Assembly: GCF_902729425.1 (NCBI RefSeq)
Contig: NZ_CACVCH010000055.1
Coordinates: 1-64,000, forward strand
DNA: 64,000 nucleotides
Reading direction: 5' to 3'
DNA from: Magnetospirillum sp. SS-4
Lineage (GTDB): Bacteria; Pseudomonadota; Alphaproteobacteria; Rhodospirillales; Magnetospirillaceae
Shown here: positions 52,370 through 62,455 of the stretch, one piece after another
Numbering within the stretch: position 1 is the first letter of the stretch
How the letters are laid out: each line of letters opens with the position of its first letter
Notes under the pieces: generated by a model
What the model was told of the DNA's origin: nothing
What the model saw: the letters and a program-made list of their open reading frames with translations, nothing else
The model's database searches: none
Program-made: the position numbers and the translations under genes

Positions 52370-52559
52370 CGGTCTCTCCCCTCCGGTTATTGGTTATCTT
52401 GATATTGTCCATCCGAAAAGGTGATGGCAACAATTTTCATCATTTTCCATGCATTTCCTGTCGGATCCTGCCATCCAGGATGCGGCGCCGGCGCCGGCGG
52501 GTCTTTCGGACGGCCCGGCGGTTGGCTATGATCGGCCGGTGCAGCCGGAGAACGATGCT

Positions 52560-53525
52560 TTGAGAAAAGAACTGGTTTTTGTCGTGGCGGCCTGGTGTTT
52601 CGTCCTGACGTCGGTTGTTCCGGTCCGGGCGGCCGAGAGGAACACGGTGCTGATCGCCGGCGGCGAGGTCACCGGCTATTACCTGCCGGTGGCCGGGGCG
52701 CTGTGCCGGGTCATCAACAAGGAACGCCCCAGGGGAATGACCTGCGCCGTGGTGCCGTCGTCGGGTTCCGCCGCCAATCTGGCCATGCTGCGCGCCGGCG
52801 AGGTCGATCTGGCCCTGGTCCAGTCCAAGGCCGCCCAGCAGGCGGCGGCGGGCGAGGAGGGCTTCCGCGAGGCAGGCCCCATGACCGGCCTGCGCGCCGC
52901 CATGGCGCTTCACGGCGAGGTCGCGGTGGTGGTGACCCGTCCGGGATCGGGGATCGAGCACCTGGGCGACATCAAGGGCAAGCGGGTCAATCTGGGCTCT
53001 CCCGGCTCGTTCCAGCGCGCCATGGCCGAAACGGTGATCGATGCCTCGGGCCTGTCCCAGGGCGACTTGTCCGTGCTGGTGGAACTGGATCTCGACGAGC
53101 AGGTGGTGGAACTGTGCCGGGGCAACATCGATGCGGCGGTATTCACCGGCATCCATCCCATGGACGAGGTCCAGGCCGCCATCGACGAATGCGGGGCCAC
53201 CTTGGTGTCCATCCGCAGCAAGTCCATGGATGCGTTCCTGAGGAAGGTGCCGTCGGTGTCGCGCTTCGTCGTCAAGGGCGGCACCTATGACGGCCAGAAG
53301 GAGGATATCGCCGCCATCGGCTTCAAGACCCTGCTGGTCAGCGACCGCCTCGCCTCCGACGACGTGGCCGGAGTGATCCGGGCGGTATGGGGAAACTTCA
53401 CGGCCTTCACCCGCCTGCATCCGGTGCTGCGGGGGCTGTCCAAGGGCGAGGCCACCCGCGACGGCATCCCGATCCCCATGAACGAGGGGGCCGCCCGCGT
53501 CCACGGCGAAGGCGGAGGCAAGTAG
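52560..53525 (+). CDS. TAXI-family TRAP transporter solute-binding protein
   Basis: From TTG 52560 (CCGGAG 10 bases before) the 321-residue protein begins with a clean signal peptide (FVVAAWCFVLTSVVPVRAA); the ATG at 52449 would put 37 unlikely residues ahead of it. The mature part has the TAXI pattern IAGGEVTGYYLPVAGALCRVIN, SSGSAANLAMLRAGEVDLALVQS and INLGSPGS-like RVNLGSPGSFQRA. Family members bind glutamate or other carboxylates for TRAP permeases. No permease gene is adjacent, so it is an orphan. Confidence 0.85.
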   Translation: MRKELVFVVAAWCFVLTSVVPVRAAERNTVLIAGGEVTGYYLPVAGALCRVINKERPRGMTCAVVPSSGSAANLAMLRAGEVDLALVQSKAAQQAAAGEEGFREAGPMTGLRAAMALHGEVAVVVTRPGSGIEHLGDIKGKRVNLGSPGSFQRAMAETVIDASGLSQGDLSVLVELDLDEQVVELCRGNIDAAVFTGIHPMDEVQAAIDECGATLVSIRSKSMDAFLRKVPSVSRFVVKGGTYDGQKEDIAAIGFKTLLVSDRLASDDVAGVIRAVWGNFTAFTRLHPVLRGLSKGEATRDGIPIPMNEGAARVHGEGGGK

Positions 53526-53527
53526 CC

Positions 53528-54160
53528 ATGGACCGGCTGGCCGCCGGACGGCGGATGCGCGACCTGCGTCTTGCCATGGCCGGGGCCGGCGAAAGCCCCG
53601 CGTCGCTGCTGCTGGGGCGGGGGGCGGCGGTGCCCCACCGCCATTATCCCGATGGCGACGTCTATGATTTCACCAGCCATGCGCAGTTCTACTGCCATAT
53701 CCACCGCCACGGCGAATTCGGCCATATCCACCTGTTCCAGCGGCCCAGGGGCATGCCGGCGGGCCTGACGCCGCTGGTGCTGTCCGACGAGGCCAACGCG
53801 CCCTGTCATCTGGTGGCGGTCGGATTCGGTTCCGGCGGCGATCTGGTCGAGCTGTTCACCACCAATCGCTGGGTGACTGGCGAGGCCTGGTACGACGCCG
53901 CGGCGGTCAAGGCGATGCTGCGCCGGTTCCGCATCGCGGCCAAGGATGGTCTGGCGCCGGTGGCGGCGTGGCTGGAGGCGGCGGTGGCCTTCTACCTCCC
54001 GGTGATCGAGACGCTGGTGGACGAGCGCGACGCCGCAATCGCCGAGTGGAGCCGCCGCCATCCCCGGACCGATCCCCTGAGCGACGCCGCCCTGGAGATC
54101 ACCTCCCGCCGCGCCGTCGATCCGGCCGCCGATCTGGCGGCCCTGGAAGCCGGGGCCTGA
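53528..54160 (+). CDS. Histidine-rich protein of unknown function
   Basis: The 210-residue soluble protein has a strikingly His-rich N-terminal half: PHRHYPDGDVYDFTSHAQFY then CHIHRHGEFGHIHLF (about 36-70), followed by HLVAVGFGSGGDLVELFTTNRWVTGEAWYDA (about 97-127). The spacing of histidines suggests metal binding. The C-terminal third is helical. It belongs to a conserved group of unknown function; no reaction can be stated. It starts 2 bases after the TAXI gene's stop and is likely co-transcribed. Confidence 0.75.
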   Translation: MDRLAAGRRMRDLRLAMAGAGESPASLLLGRGAAVPHRHYPDGDVYDFTSHAQFYCHIHRHGEFGHIHLFQRPRGMPAGLTPLVLSDEANAPCHLVAVGFGSGGDLVELFTTNRWVTGEAWYDAAAVKAMLRRFRIAAKDGLAPVAAWLEAAVAFYLPVIETLVDERDAAIAEWSRRHPRTDPLSDAALEITSRRAVDPAADLAALEAGA

Positions 54161-54168
54161 AACGACAA

Positions 54169-54197
54169 CGCCGCCCTCCTCGGCCGAGGGGGCGGCG
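54169..54197. terminator. Strong hairpin between convergent genes
   Basis: CGCCGCCC (54169-54176) pairs with GGGCGGCG (54190-54197). The enclosed CCTCGGCCGAGG is itself a 12-base palindrome, so nearly the whole 29 bases can pair. It lies 8 bases after the His-rich gene and 26 bases before the end of the convergent cytochrome gene. No T-run follows. Confidence 0.55.
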
Positions 54198-54222
54198 CAT
54201 CGACCGGTCAACCGGAACAGAC

Positions 54223-54579
54223 CTACTTCAGGGTCTTCAGGTAGGCGATCACGGCGGCGACATCGTCGGGCTTCTTCAGGCCGGCGAAGACCATCTTGTT
54301 GCCGGGAATGGTGCCCTTGGGGTCGGCCAGGTACTTGGCCAGCTGGGCCTCGTCCCAGGCCGGGGCGGCCTTCATGGCGTCGGAGTACTTGAAGCCCTCG
54401 ACGGTGCCGGCCTTGCGGCCGACCACACCGGCCAGATTGGGGCCGACGCCGTTCTTGCCGACGACGTGACAGGCCTTGCACTGATTGTAGGCGGCCGGGG
54501 CCTGCTGGGCGGAAGCGGTGAACGGAACGGCGATGAGGGCGGCTCCGAGGACCAGACCCAGCTTCAGGGTGTTGAGCAT
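54223..54579 (-). CDS. Class I c-type cytochrome (cytochrome c2/c550-like)
   Basis: The 118-residue periplasmic electron carrier has a signal peptide (1-24, TASA then QQ), the heme-binding CKACH (34-38) and the axial methionine at 96 in IPGNKMVFAG, with the ending DDVAAVIAYLKTLK typical of small mitochondrial-type cytochromes. It likely shuttles electrons between the bc1 complex and a terminal oxidase or reductase. GGAG lies 8 bases before the ATG. It is divergent from hrpB. Confidence 0.93.
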   Translation of the reverse strand: MLNTLKLGLVLGAALIAVPFTASAQQAPAAYNQCKACHVVGKNGVGPNLAGVVGRKAGTVEGFKYSDAMKAAPAWDEAQLAKYLADPKGTIPGNKMVFAGLKKPDDVAAVIAYLKTLK

Positions 54580-54700
54580 CAGGAATCTCCAGTTGCGCGG
54601 GGGATGGAAAGTTGGCGCGATGGGTCTCTTATCACTCAGGATTGTGTCGATTTCAAGGGGGTGTGGCATGATCGGGGTGGAAGGGTATAAGGAAGGCGCC

Positions 54701-57211
54701 ATGCCGTCTCTTCCCATCGATTCCGTCCTGCCCGAGATACGGGCCGCCCTGGCGGCCTCGTCCTCCCTGGTTCTCCAGGCGCCGCCCGGGGCCGGAAAGA
54801 CCACGCGGGTGCCGCTGGCCCTGCTGGATGCCGGCTGGCTGGCGGGCGGGCGAATCCTGATGCTGGAACCCCGCCGCATCGCGGCGCGCGCCGCCGCGTC
54901 GCGCATGGCCGCCACCCTGGGCGAAGCGCCGGGGGGCACGGTGGGATGGCGCATCCGCCTCGATTCCCGCGTCGGCCCCGATACCCGGATCGAGGTGGTG
55001 ACCGAGGGTATCCTGACCCGGATGCTTCAGGACGATCCCTCGTTGCCCGGCATCGGGCTGGTGATCTTCGACGAATTCCACGAACGCTCGCTGCATGCCG
55101 ATCTCGGCCTCGCCCTGGCGCTGGAGGCGCAGCAGGGACTGCGCGGCGATCTCAGGCTGATGGTCATGTCGGCCACCCTGGACGGCGAGCCGGTGGCGCG
55201 GCTGCTGGGCGGCGCGCCGGTGGTGACCAGCCTGGGGCGCGCCTTTCCGGTGGACACCCGCTTCCTGGCCCGGCCCGAACCCCGGCGCTTCACCGACGAT
55301 GTGGCGGCGGCGGTGATCCGCGCCCTCGGCGACCATGCCGGCGACGTGCTGGTCTTCCTGCCCGGCGCCGGTGAGATCAGGCGGGTGGAATCCCTGCTGG
55401 CCGATCATCCCGCCACCGCCGGCGTGGTGCTGGCGCCGCTTTACGGCGATCTGTCGCAGGAGGCCCAGGACCGGGCCATCCGCCCCTCGCCCGATGGCGG
55501 CCGCAAGGTGGTGCTGGCCACCGCCATCGCCGAGACCTCGCTGACCATCGAGGGCGTCAGGGTGGTGGTGGATGGCGGCCAGATGCGGGTGGCCCGCTTC
55601 GATCCCGGCTCGGGCATGACCCGGCTGGTCACCCTGCCGGCGTCACGGGCCGCCGCCGATCAGCGGCGCGGCCGCGCCGGCCGTCTGGGGCCGGGAACAT
55701 GCTACCGGCTGTGGTCCGAGGCCGAGGACCGCGCCCTGGCGCCGTGGACGCCTCCCGAGATCGCCGAGGCCGATCTGGCGCCGCTGGCCCTCGATCTCGC
55801 CCAATGGGGCGTCGCCGATGCCGCCGCCCTGGCCTGGCTGGACCCGCCGCCCGCCGCCCATCTGGCACAGGCTCGCCAATTGCTGTCCAGGCTGGGCGCG
55901 CTGGACGGCGAAAACCGCATCACCCCCCATGGCCACGCCATGGCGCGGCTGCCCATGCATCCCCGGCTGGCCCACATGATCCTTGCGGCCAAGGCCATCG
56001 GCCTGGGCGGCCTCGCCTGCGATCTGGCCGCCCTGCTGGAGGAGCGCGACATCCTGCGGGCCGGCCGCGGCAGCCGCGATGCCGACATCCGGCTGCGGTT
56101 GCAGGCATTGCGAACCGGCGAGGGCTTCGACCCCCGCCACGGTCTGGCGCTTGACCGCGCCGCCCTGGCGCGGGCCCGCCAATCGGCCAGGGACTGGCGC
56201 CGCCGTCTGGGCCTGAAATCCGGCGAGCAGCAGGGGAGCGCGACCGAGGCCGGGCCGCTGCTGGCCTTCGCCTATCCCGACCGCATCGCCCGCCGCCGGC
56301 CGGGAGGCGAGCCGCGTTACGCCACGACCGGCGGCCGGGGCGCGGTCTTCGCCCATCACGAACCCCTGGCGGCGGAAGACTGGCTGGCGTTGGCGGAACT
56401 GGACGGCGACCGCCGCGAGGCCCGCGTCTTCATGGCGGCGCCGCTGACCCTGGCCGATATCGAGACCCATTTCGCGGACCGGATCGAAACGGTGGAAATC
56501 TGCGAGTGGGACCCCCGCGACGAGGCGGTGGCGGCCCGCCGGCAACGGCGGCTGGGGGAGCTGACGCTGGAGGACCGGCCGCTGACGCGGCCCGATCCGG
56601 ACGTGCTGGCCGCCGCCATGACGGCCGGAATTCGCGCCATGGGGCTGGCCTGCCTGCCGTGGACGCCCGACCTGGAGAGGCTGCGGCGGCGGGTGGACTT
56701 CGTCCGTGGTCTCGATCCCGAGGGCGGCTGGCCCGACATGTCGGATGCCGCGTTGGGCGAAACGCTGGAGGAGTGGCTGACGCCCCATCTGGCGGGAATC
56801 ACCCGGCGGCCCCATCTGGTCCGGCTGGATCTGGCGTCGGCCGTGCAGGGATTGCTGGGCTGGGACCAGCGCCGCCGGCTGGACGAGATGGCGCCGACCC
56901 ATGTCGAGGTGCCGTCGGGATCGCGCGTTCCCGTCGACTATTCCGGCGACAGTCCGGTGCTGGCGGTGCGGTTGCAGGAGATGTTCGGCTGCGCCGACAC
57001 GCCTCGCGTCGGCCAGGGGCGGGTGGCGCTGCTGCTGCACCTGCTGTCGCCGGCGCGCCGGCCGGTGCAGGTCACCCGCGATCTCGCCAGCTTCTGGGCA
57101 AGCGCCTACCGGCAGGTCAAGGCCGACCTCAAGGGGCAGTACCCCAAGCACTGGTGGCCCGACGATCCCATGCAGGCCGAGCCGACCGCCCGAGCCAAGC
57201 CAAGGAAGTGA
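54701..57211 (+). CDS. hrpB: ATP-dependent helicase HrpB
   Basis: An 836-residue DEAH/RHA-type helicase: Walker A APPGAGKTT (27-35), DEFHERS (124-130), SATLDGEPVARLLGG, motif VI QRRGRAGRLGPGTCYRLW, then the HA2 and HrpB-specific C-terminal regions ending HWWPDDPMQAEPT. HrpB is widespread in proteobacteria; its natural RNA substrate is not well defined. The start at 54701 follows GGAAGG; ATG 54668 is an in-frame alternative. Confidence 0.93.
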   Translation: MPSLPIDSVLPEIRAALAASSSLVLQAPPGAGKTTRVPLALLDAGWLAGGRILMLEPRRIAARAAASRMAATLGEAPGGTVGWRIRLDSRVGPDTRIEVVTEGILTRMLQDDPSLPGIGLVIFDEFHERSLHADLGLALALEAQQGLRGDLRLMVMSATLDGEPVARLLGGAPVVTSLGRAFPVDTRFLARPEPRRFTDDVAAAVIRALGDHAGDVLVFLPGAGEIRRVESLLADHPATAGVVLAPLYGDLSQEAQDRAIRPSPDGGRKVVLATAIAETSLTIEGVRVVVDGGQMRVARFDPGSGMTRLVTLPASRAAADQRRGRAGRLGPGTCYRLWSEAEDRALAPWTPPEIAEADLAPLALDLAQWGVADAAALAWLDPPPAAHLAQARQLLSRLGALDGENRITPHGHAMARLPMHPRLAHMILAAKAIGLGGLACDLAALLEERDILRAGRGSRDADIRLRLQALRTGEGFDPRHGLALDRAALARARQSARDWRRRLGLKSGEQQGSATEAGPLLAFAYPDRIARRRPGGEPRYATTGGRGAVFAHHEPLAAEDWLALAELDGDRREARVFMAAPLTLADIETHFADRIETVEICEWDPRDEAVAARRQRRLGELTLEDRPLTRPDPDVLAAAMTAGIRAMGLACLPWTPDLERLRRRVDFVRGLDPEGGWPDMSDAALGETLEEWLTPHLAGITRRPHLVRLDLASAVQGLLGWDQRRRLDEMAPTHVEVPSGSRVPVDYSGDSPVLAVRLQEMFGCADTPRVGQGRVALLLHLLSPARRPVQVTRDLASFWASAYRQVKADLKGQYPKHWWPDDPMQAEPTARAKPRK

Positions 57212-57215
57212 CGGC

Positions 57216-60176
57216 CTACAGCCTGACCGCCAGGCGGACCGCCCCCCAGTGACGTCCCGCCACCGTTACCGGCGAATCGATTTCCTTCAGCAGGACGAAG
57301 GTGCCGCCGCCCATGTCGCGGGCATAGGTCTGCGCCAGATATGGCTGGGTATTGCGGGCCGCCAGGATGCCGGTGCGGTCGTCAAAGATGCGCCGGTTGC
57401 GGCAGTGGGCGGCGTTCCAGACCGGATCACCCGGGCGTTGCGGTTCGGAATAGGCCTTGTTGTGGGTGGCGATGTAGCCGTTGCGGTCGGTGGCGCAGCA
57501 CAGCACCACGCTCGGGTCGGCGGCCAGTTCCGGATCGATGATGGACGGCAGCAACTGGTCGGTCAGGCGGGCGTGCTTGGCCAGGACCTGCAACGGATCG
57601 GTGTCGGGGATGGGGGTGTAGTCGGTGTCGAACAGCTCGGCCGCGGTGATGCGGTTGTCGCGGATGGCGGCCTCGAAGGCCTCGGCCACCCTGGCGGCGA
57701 CGCGTCGGGCGGTCTCGATATGCGGCAGGTCGCGGGCCTTGGCCTGTTCTATGGCGGCCAGCAGGGCCTGTTTCTGCTCCTTGTCCACCTTGAGGAACTG
57801 GCACTGGATGCCCAGCGCGCTTCCCAGGACGGCCTTGGTCTCGATAGTGCCGATGCCGGGGAAGGTGATGGTGCCGACGGCGCCTTCCAGCTTGGGGGCG
57901 TTGCCCACCACCAGCAGGGCGCCCATGGTCGAGATGTCGCCGGTCTGGCCGGTGAAGGTCTGCCCCTCGAACGAGGCGGAGAACCCGATGGCGACCGGAA
58001 TGCGTTCCACCGCCCGCCGGTTGCCGCTGTAGGACGTGCGCAAGATGACGTTGAGCCGGCGTTGCAGCGAACCGATGTCGTGGCTGACCAGGAAGGACAG
58101 CTCGCTGACCTTGCGGGCGGTGGCGCCGGTGAGGTCGGCGCCGCGCAGCACGGCGGCGGCGGTGTCGGCGACGCTGCGGGTGTGGTCGGCGGCCTGGACC
58201 GCGCTTTCCATGATTTCGGCGGTGGCGGCGCGCTGTTCGTCGGTGGCGGCGGCCACCTGCGAGGCGATGGCGTCGATGTCGCGGATGGTTTCGGCCACCG
58301 CCTCGACGGTGGCGACCGCTTCGCGGGTGGTGCGGCCGATTTCCAGTGCCTGGGCGTTGACCCGGCCGATGGCGTCCTCGGTCTGGCTGGCCAGCCCCTT
58401 GACCTCGCCGGCCACCACGGCGAAGCCCTTGCCGGTCTCGCCGGCGCGTGCGGCCTCGATGGTGGCGTTCAGCGCCAGCATGCGGGTCTGGCCGGCGATG
58501 GCCTGGATCAGCGAGACGACGTCGGCGATGCGGGCGGTGGCCTCGGTCAGGCTGCCGACGCTGGCGCTGGCGGCGTCGACCTTGCGCCGCGCCGCTTCAC
58601 TGTGTTCCGAACTGCGCTGGATGCGGGCCGAGATTTCCCGCGACGACGCCTCCAGTTCCTCGGTGGCGCCGGCGACGGTCTGGACATTGCCGCTGGTGGT
58701 CTCGATGGCCTGGGTCATGGAGGCGGCCATGGCCCGCTGCTCCTCGGCGGTTTCCAGCAGCCGCTGGGCGCCTTCCTTCAGGCGTTCGCCCTGGGTGGAG
58801 ATTTCGGCGACGGTGGTGTCGACCTCGCCTTCCAGCAAGACGGTGAGGTTGAGCATCTCGTGCTTGAGGTGGGCCTCGGCCTTGCGGCGGTTTTCCTCGC
58901 GCTCCACGTCGGCATAGGCCAGCTTGGCCTTCATGGCGCGCAACTGGCCGTTGGAGCGCTTGAACTCCTCGACACTCTCGCCGGGTATCTCGTAGGCGAA
59001 GTCGCCGCCGGCAATGGCGCTGAAATGCTGTTCCTGGCGCTCCAGCGGCCGGCGCAGATAGCGGACCAGCAGGACGGCCAGCACGATGGAGACGAGGACG
59101 GCAAGGCCAAGGATGCCGAGACCGAGCCGCATGTGGTCGGCGAAGTCCTGCCGGGCCTCGGCGAAGGCCTCGCTGGCCAGCCGCAATTGCAGCACCAGCA
59201 GATCCTTCTCGACCTCGTGGGCCTGGTCGAACAGCGCCACCAGCGTGGTGGCGGAATGGCGGCGCAATCCCTCCTGGTCGCCGGCTTCGGCCAGGGCGAT
59301 CGCGGCCTCCAGCCCCTGGGTCACGAAATCCCCCCGGCGGGCCTCGAAATCCTCGGCCATGTCCTTCTCGTCGCCGCTCAAGGGGGCTCCGCGATAGCTT
59401 TGCCACACCGCCGAGATATGATCGCGGTTCATGTGGATGCGCCCGACCCGTCTGGCGAGCGAGGCCTGGTCGCCGGCGGCGAGGTCGACCTGAAGCATCT
59501 GGGCGTGCAGCAGGTTTTCCCGCATGCGGTCGACGATGTCGGCCATCTGGCCGGCGGGGACGGTGCGGCGTTCGTAGACATCGCGCAACGCCTCGTTGGA
59601 ATCGCCCATTCCGTCCAGGACCGTCCAGAATCCCATGGCGGTCATGACCACCAGGACGGCGACGATGGCGGCCAGCCGGCCGCTGATGCTGCCGAAGGCG
59701 CGTTCCAGCCGCGCCGCCGGGGTGGTGCGGATGACCTGGCCTTCCTCGATCCTGACGTTCCTGAGGCTGCCGTCGCGGAGGCGGCGGTACAGGTTCTCGG
59801 CGGCGTCGACCTGCGCCCTGGTGGGGGCCGAGCGGATCGAGATGTAGCCGGTGATCCGGCCGTCCACCAGTTCCGGGGTGGCGTTGGCGCGGACCCAGTA
59901 ATGGTCGCCGCTTTTGGCCCGGTTCTTGACGATGCCTTCCCATGGCTTGCCAGCCTTGATGGTGGCCCACAAATCGGCGAAGGCCGCCGGCGGCATGTCC
60001 GGATGACGGACCAGATTGTGCGGGGCCCCCATCAGTTCGGTCTCGGAATAGCCGCTGATCTCGACGAAGGCCTGGTTGACGAAAGTGATCCGGCCGGCCA
60101 GATCGGTCTTGGAGACCAGGATAGTTCCCTCCGGAAGCTCGATTTCCCGGTTGGTGATCGGTTCGTTGACGCGCAT
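57216..60176 (-). CDS. Aer-like PAS chemoreceptor with C-terminal PilZ and Cache-like domains
   Basis: The 986-residue protein has a PAS domain (about 15-120, with [14 protein letters not shown] and [20 protein letters not shown]), membrane segment 168-187, a four-helix periplasmic region (about 190-348), a second membrane segment 351-372, HAMP, and an MCP signalling domain with its tip near 560-580 ([20 protein letters not shown]). Beyond this lies a PilZ domain (about 718-800) with the c-di-GMP motifs RRAVER and DISTMG, and a C-terminal Cache-like domain (about 820-986) with [16 protein letters not shown] and GDPVWN. The start at 60176 is chosen by alignment with the receptor at 22148. It should merge redox, c-di-GMP and a further cytoplasmic signal; that integration is inferred. 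Confidence 0.92.
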   Translation of the reverse strand: MRVNEPITNREIELPEGTILVSKTDLAGRITFVNQAFVEISGYSETELMGAPHNLVRHPDMPPAAFADLWATIKAGKPWEGIVKNRAKSGDHYWVRANATPELVDGRITGYISIRSAPTRAQVDAAENLYRRLRDGSLRNVRIEEGQVIRTTPAARLERAFGSISGRLAAIVAVLVVMTAMGFWTVLDGMGDSNEALRDVYERRTVPAGQMADIVDRMRENLLHAQMLQVDLAAGDQASLARRVGRIHMNRDHISAVWQSYRGAPLSGDEKDMAEDFEARRGDFVTQGLEAAIALAEAGDQEGLRRHSATTLVALFDQAHEVEKDLLVLQLRLASEAFAEARQDFADHMRLGLGILGLAVLVSIVLAVLLVRYLRRPLERQEQHFSAIAGGDFAYEIPGESVEEFKRSNGQLRAMKAKLAYADVEREENRRKAEAHLKHEMLNLTVLLEGEVDTTVAEISTQGERLKEGAQRLLETAEEQRAMAASMTQAIETTSGNVQTVAGATEELEASSREISARIQRSSEHSEAARRKVDAASASVGSLTEATARIADVVSLIQAIAGQTRMLALNATIEAARAGETGKGFAVVAGEVKGLASQTEDAIGRVNAQALEIGRTTREAVATVEAVAETIRDIDAIASQVAAATDEQRAATAEIMESAVQAADHTRSVADTAAAVLRGADLTGATARKVSELSFLVSHDIGSLQRRLNVILRTSYSGNRRAVERIPVAIGFSASFEGQTFTGQTGDISTMGALLVVGNAPKLEGAVGTITFPGIGTIETKAVLGSALGIQCQFLKVDKEQKQALLAAIEQAKARDLPHIETARRVAARVAEAFEAAIRDNRITAAELFDTDYTPIPDTDPLQVLAKHARLTDQLLPSIIDPELAADPSVVLCCATDRNGYIATHNKAYSEPQRPGDPVWNAAHCRNRRIFDDRTGILAARNTQPYLAQTYARDMGGGTFVLLKEIDSPVTVAGRHWGAVRLAVRL

Positions 60177-60419
60177 GGATTCGCTGCTGCCTTGATGGAT
60201 GGCCCCGTCCGCCCCGGCGGACACGCCGAAAAAGCCGTAATCACATATACGAAGGTTGTAAACGAAGTTAGCGTATTGCTGAAACATATGGTTAATGAAG
60301 CCGGGGGAAAACCAAGACATATCGGAACGTTATGATCGATATAGTAATTATATTTTTCCAATGATGGCTGGAATGGGGCATGGTGAGGCAAGCCAGCAAT
60401 CCAGCCAGGAGCCGCCATC
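60177..60419. promoter_or_regulatory. Divergent promoter region of the chemoreceptor and gcdH
   Basis: A 243-base AT-rich gap without a gene. It contains the small palindrome ATATA-GTAAT-TATAT (60339-60353) about 66 bases before the gcdH start. Promoters for both divergent genes should lie here, but I cannot assign -10 and -35 elements with confidence. Confidence 0.45.
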
Positions 60420-61598
60420 GTGCAGCAGATCAAGTGGGACGACCCCTTCCTCCTCGAAAACCAGCTCTCCGAAGACGAGAAGATGGTCCGCGACGCGGCT
60501 CACGCCTATTGTCAGGAGAAGCTTCAGCCCCGCGTCATGAAGGCGTTCCGCGACGAGACCTTCGATCGCGACATCATGACCGAGATGGGCGAGATGGGCC
60601 TGCTCGGCCCGACCATCCCCGAGGAATACGGCGGTCCCGGCGTCAACCATGTCGCCTACGGCCTGATCTCGCGCGAGGTCGAGCGGGTTGATTCCGGCTA
60701 TCGTTCGGCCATGAGCGTGCAGTCCTCGCTGGTCATGCATCCCATTTTCAGCTACGGCACCGAGGAGCAGAAGAAGAAGTATCTGCCCCGCCTCGCCACC
60801 GGCGAGATCGTCGGCTGCTTCGGCCTGACCGAGCCCGACGCCGGTTCCGATCCGGGCGGCATGCGCACCCGCGCCAAGAAGGTCGACGGCGGCTATGTGC
60901 TGACCGGCACCAAGATGTGGATCACCAACAGCCCCATCGCCGACATCGCCATCGTGTGGGCCAAGTCCGACGCCCATGACGGCAAGATCAAGGGCTTCAT
61001 CGTCGAGCGCGGCACCAAGGGTTTCAGCACCCCCAAGATCGAGGGCAAGCTCTCCTTGCGCGCCTCCATCACCGGCGAGATCGTGCTGGACGAGGCCTTC
61101 GTCCCCGACGATGCCCTGATGCCCAACGCCACCGGTCTGGGCGGCCCGTTCGGCTGCCTGAACAAGGCCCGCTACGGCATCGCCTGGGGCGTGATCGGCG
61201 CCGCCGAGTTCTGCTGGCATGCGTCGCGCCAGTACATGCTGGACCGCAAGCAGTTCGGCCGTCCGCTGGCCGCCAACCAGATCCCGCAGCTGAAGCTGGC
61301 CAACATGATGACCGAGATCACCCTCGGCCTTCAGGCCTGCGTCCGGGTCGGCCGGATGATGGACGACGGCACCTGGGCGCCGGAAGCCGTGTCGCTGATC
61401 AAGCGCAACAATTGCGGCAAGGCGCTGGACATCGCCCGCATGGCTCGCGACATGCACGGCGGCAACGGCATCTCCGAGGAATTCCATGTCATCCGCCACA
61501 TGGTCAACCTCGAGACGGTGAACACCTACGAAGGCGCTCACGACGTCCATGCGCTGATCCTGGGCCGGGCCATGACCGGCATCCAGGCCTTCTCGTAA
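60420..61598 (+). CDS. gcdH: Glutaryl-CoA dehydrogenase
   Basis: GcdH oxidises and decarboxylates glutaryl-CoA to crotonyl-CoA in lysine, tryptophan and aromatic breakdown, passing electrons to ETF. The 392-residue protein has the GcdH signature [17 protein letters not shown] with the substrate-binding arginine (about 95), FAD-binding [13 protein letters not shown] and WITNSPIAD, and the catalytic glutamate at about 371 in [17 protein letters not shown]. The start is GTG 60420 with AGGAG 8-9 bases before. It heads an operon with etfB and etfA, which supply its electron acceptor. Confidence 0.9.
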   Translation: MQQIKWDDPFLLENQLSEDEKMVRDAAHAYCQEKLQPRVMKAFRDETFDRDIMTEMGEMGLLGPTIPEEYGGPGVNHVAYGLISREVERVDSGYRSAMSVQSSLVMHPIFSYGTEEQKKKYLPRLATGEIVGCFGLTEPDAGSDPGGMRTRAKKVDGGYVLTGTKMWITNSPIADIAIVWAKSDAHDGKIKGFIVERGTKGFSTPKIEGKLSLRASITGEIVLDEAFVPDDALMPNATGLGGPFGCLNKARYGIAWGVIGAAEFCWHASRQYMLDRKQFGRPLAANQIPQLKLANMMTEITLGLQACVRVGRMMDDGTWAPEAVSLIKRNNCGKALDIARMARDMHGGNGISEEFHVIRHMVNLETVNTYEGAHDVHALILGRAMTGIQAFS

Positions 61599-61662
61599 GG
61601 GATATCAAGGGACAAGGGCGCGTCACCGGAGTGGCGCGCCCCATATCAGGGAGAAACCGGCC

Positions 61663-62412
61663 ATGAAAATCCTGGTCGCGGTCAAGCGGGTGATTGACTA
61701 CAACGTCAAGATCCGGGTCAAGGCCGACAATTCCGGCGTCGAGACGCAGAACGTGAAGTTCAGCATGAACCCGTTCGACGAGATCGCGGTGGAAGAGGCG
61801 GTGCGGCTGAAGGAAGCGGGCAAGGCCGCCGAGATCGTGGTGGTGTCGGTTGGTCCGGCGGCGGCATCGGAGACCTTGCGCACCGCGCTGGCCATGGGGG
61901 CCGACCGCGGCATCCTGGTGCAATCCGACGACGAGGTGCAGCCGCTGGCGGTGGCCAAGCTGCTGAAGGCGCTGGTGGAGAGGGAAGCCCCCGGCCTGAT
62001 CATCCTGGGCAAGCAGGCGATCGACGACGATTCCAACCAGACCGGCCAGATGCTGGCGGCGCTGCTGGGCCGGCCGCAGGGCACGTTCGCCTCCAAGGTC
62101 GAGATCGGCGCCGACGCGGCGACGGTGACCCGCGAGGTCGATGGCGGCCTGGAGACGGTAAGCCTGAAGCTGCCGGCGGTGGTGACCACCGATTTGCGCC
62201 TGAACGAGCCGCGCTATGCCAGCCTGCCCAACATCATGAAGGCCAAGAAGAAGCCGATCGACACGCTTTCGCCCGCCGATCTGGGAATCGACGTGTCGGC
62301 CCGGCTGGTGACGCTGAAGGTGGAGGAACCGCCCAGGCGCAAGGCCGGCATCAAGGTGCCCGACGTGGCCACCCTGGTGGACAAGCTGCGGAACGAAGCC
62401 AAGGTGATTTAA
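61663..62412 (+). CDS. etfB: Electron transfer flavoprotein beta subunit
   Basis: The 249-residue protein begins [20 protein letters not shown] and has the ETF-beta signature [21 protein letters not shown] and the AMP-binding [20 protein letters not shown] stretch. With EtfA it carries electrons from acyl-CoA dehydrogenases to ETF-ubiquinone oxidoreductase. AGGGAGA lies before the ATG. It sits 64 bases after gcdH. Confidence 0.95.
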   Translation: MKILVAVKRVIDYNVKIRVKADNSGVETQNVKFSMNPFDEIAVEEAVRLKEAGKAAEIVVVSVGPAAASETLRTALAMGADRGILVQSDDEVQPLAVAKLLKALVEREAPGLIILGKQAIDDDSNQTGQMLAALLGRPQGTFASKVEIGADAATVTREVDGGLETVSLKLPAVVTTDLRLNEPRYASLPNIMKAKKKPIDTLSPADLGIDVSARLVTLKVEEPPRRKAGIKVPDVATLVDKLRNEAKVI

Positions 62413-62455
62413 GGGTCAGTCGGCCCGAATCGAAACCGAGAAGGACATCCGAACC

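Noticed and set aside
60281-60291. The 10-mer CTGAAACATA occurs both here and near 22100, upstream of the two Aer-like receptor genes
   Set aside because: The two copies have opposite orientation relative to their genes and no symmetry; a 10-base match in AT-rich promoter DNA is weak evidence.
56901-60335. Very long plus-strand open frame (over 1,100 codons) opposite the PilZ chemoreceptor
   Set aside because: It is the mirror of a well-supported chemoreceptor gene, has Gly/His/Gln/Asp-rich composition without domain structure and also overlaps hrpB. Typical of antisense frames in high-GC DNA.
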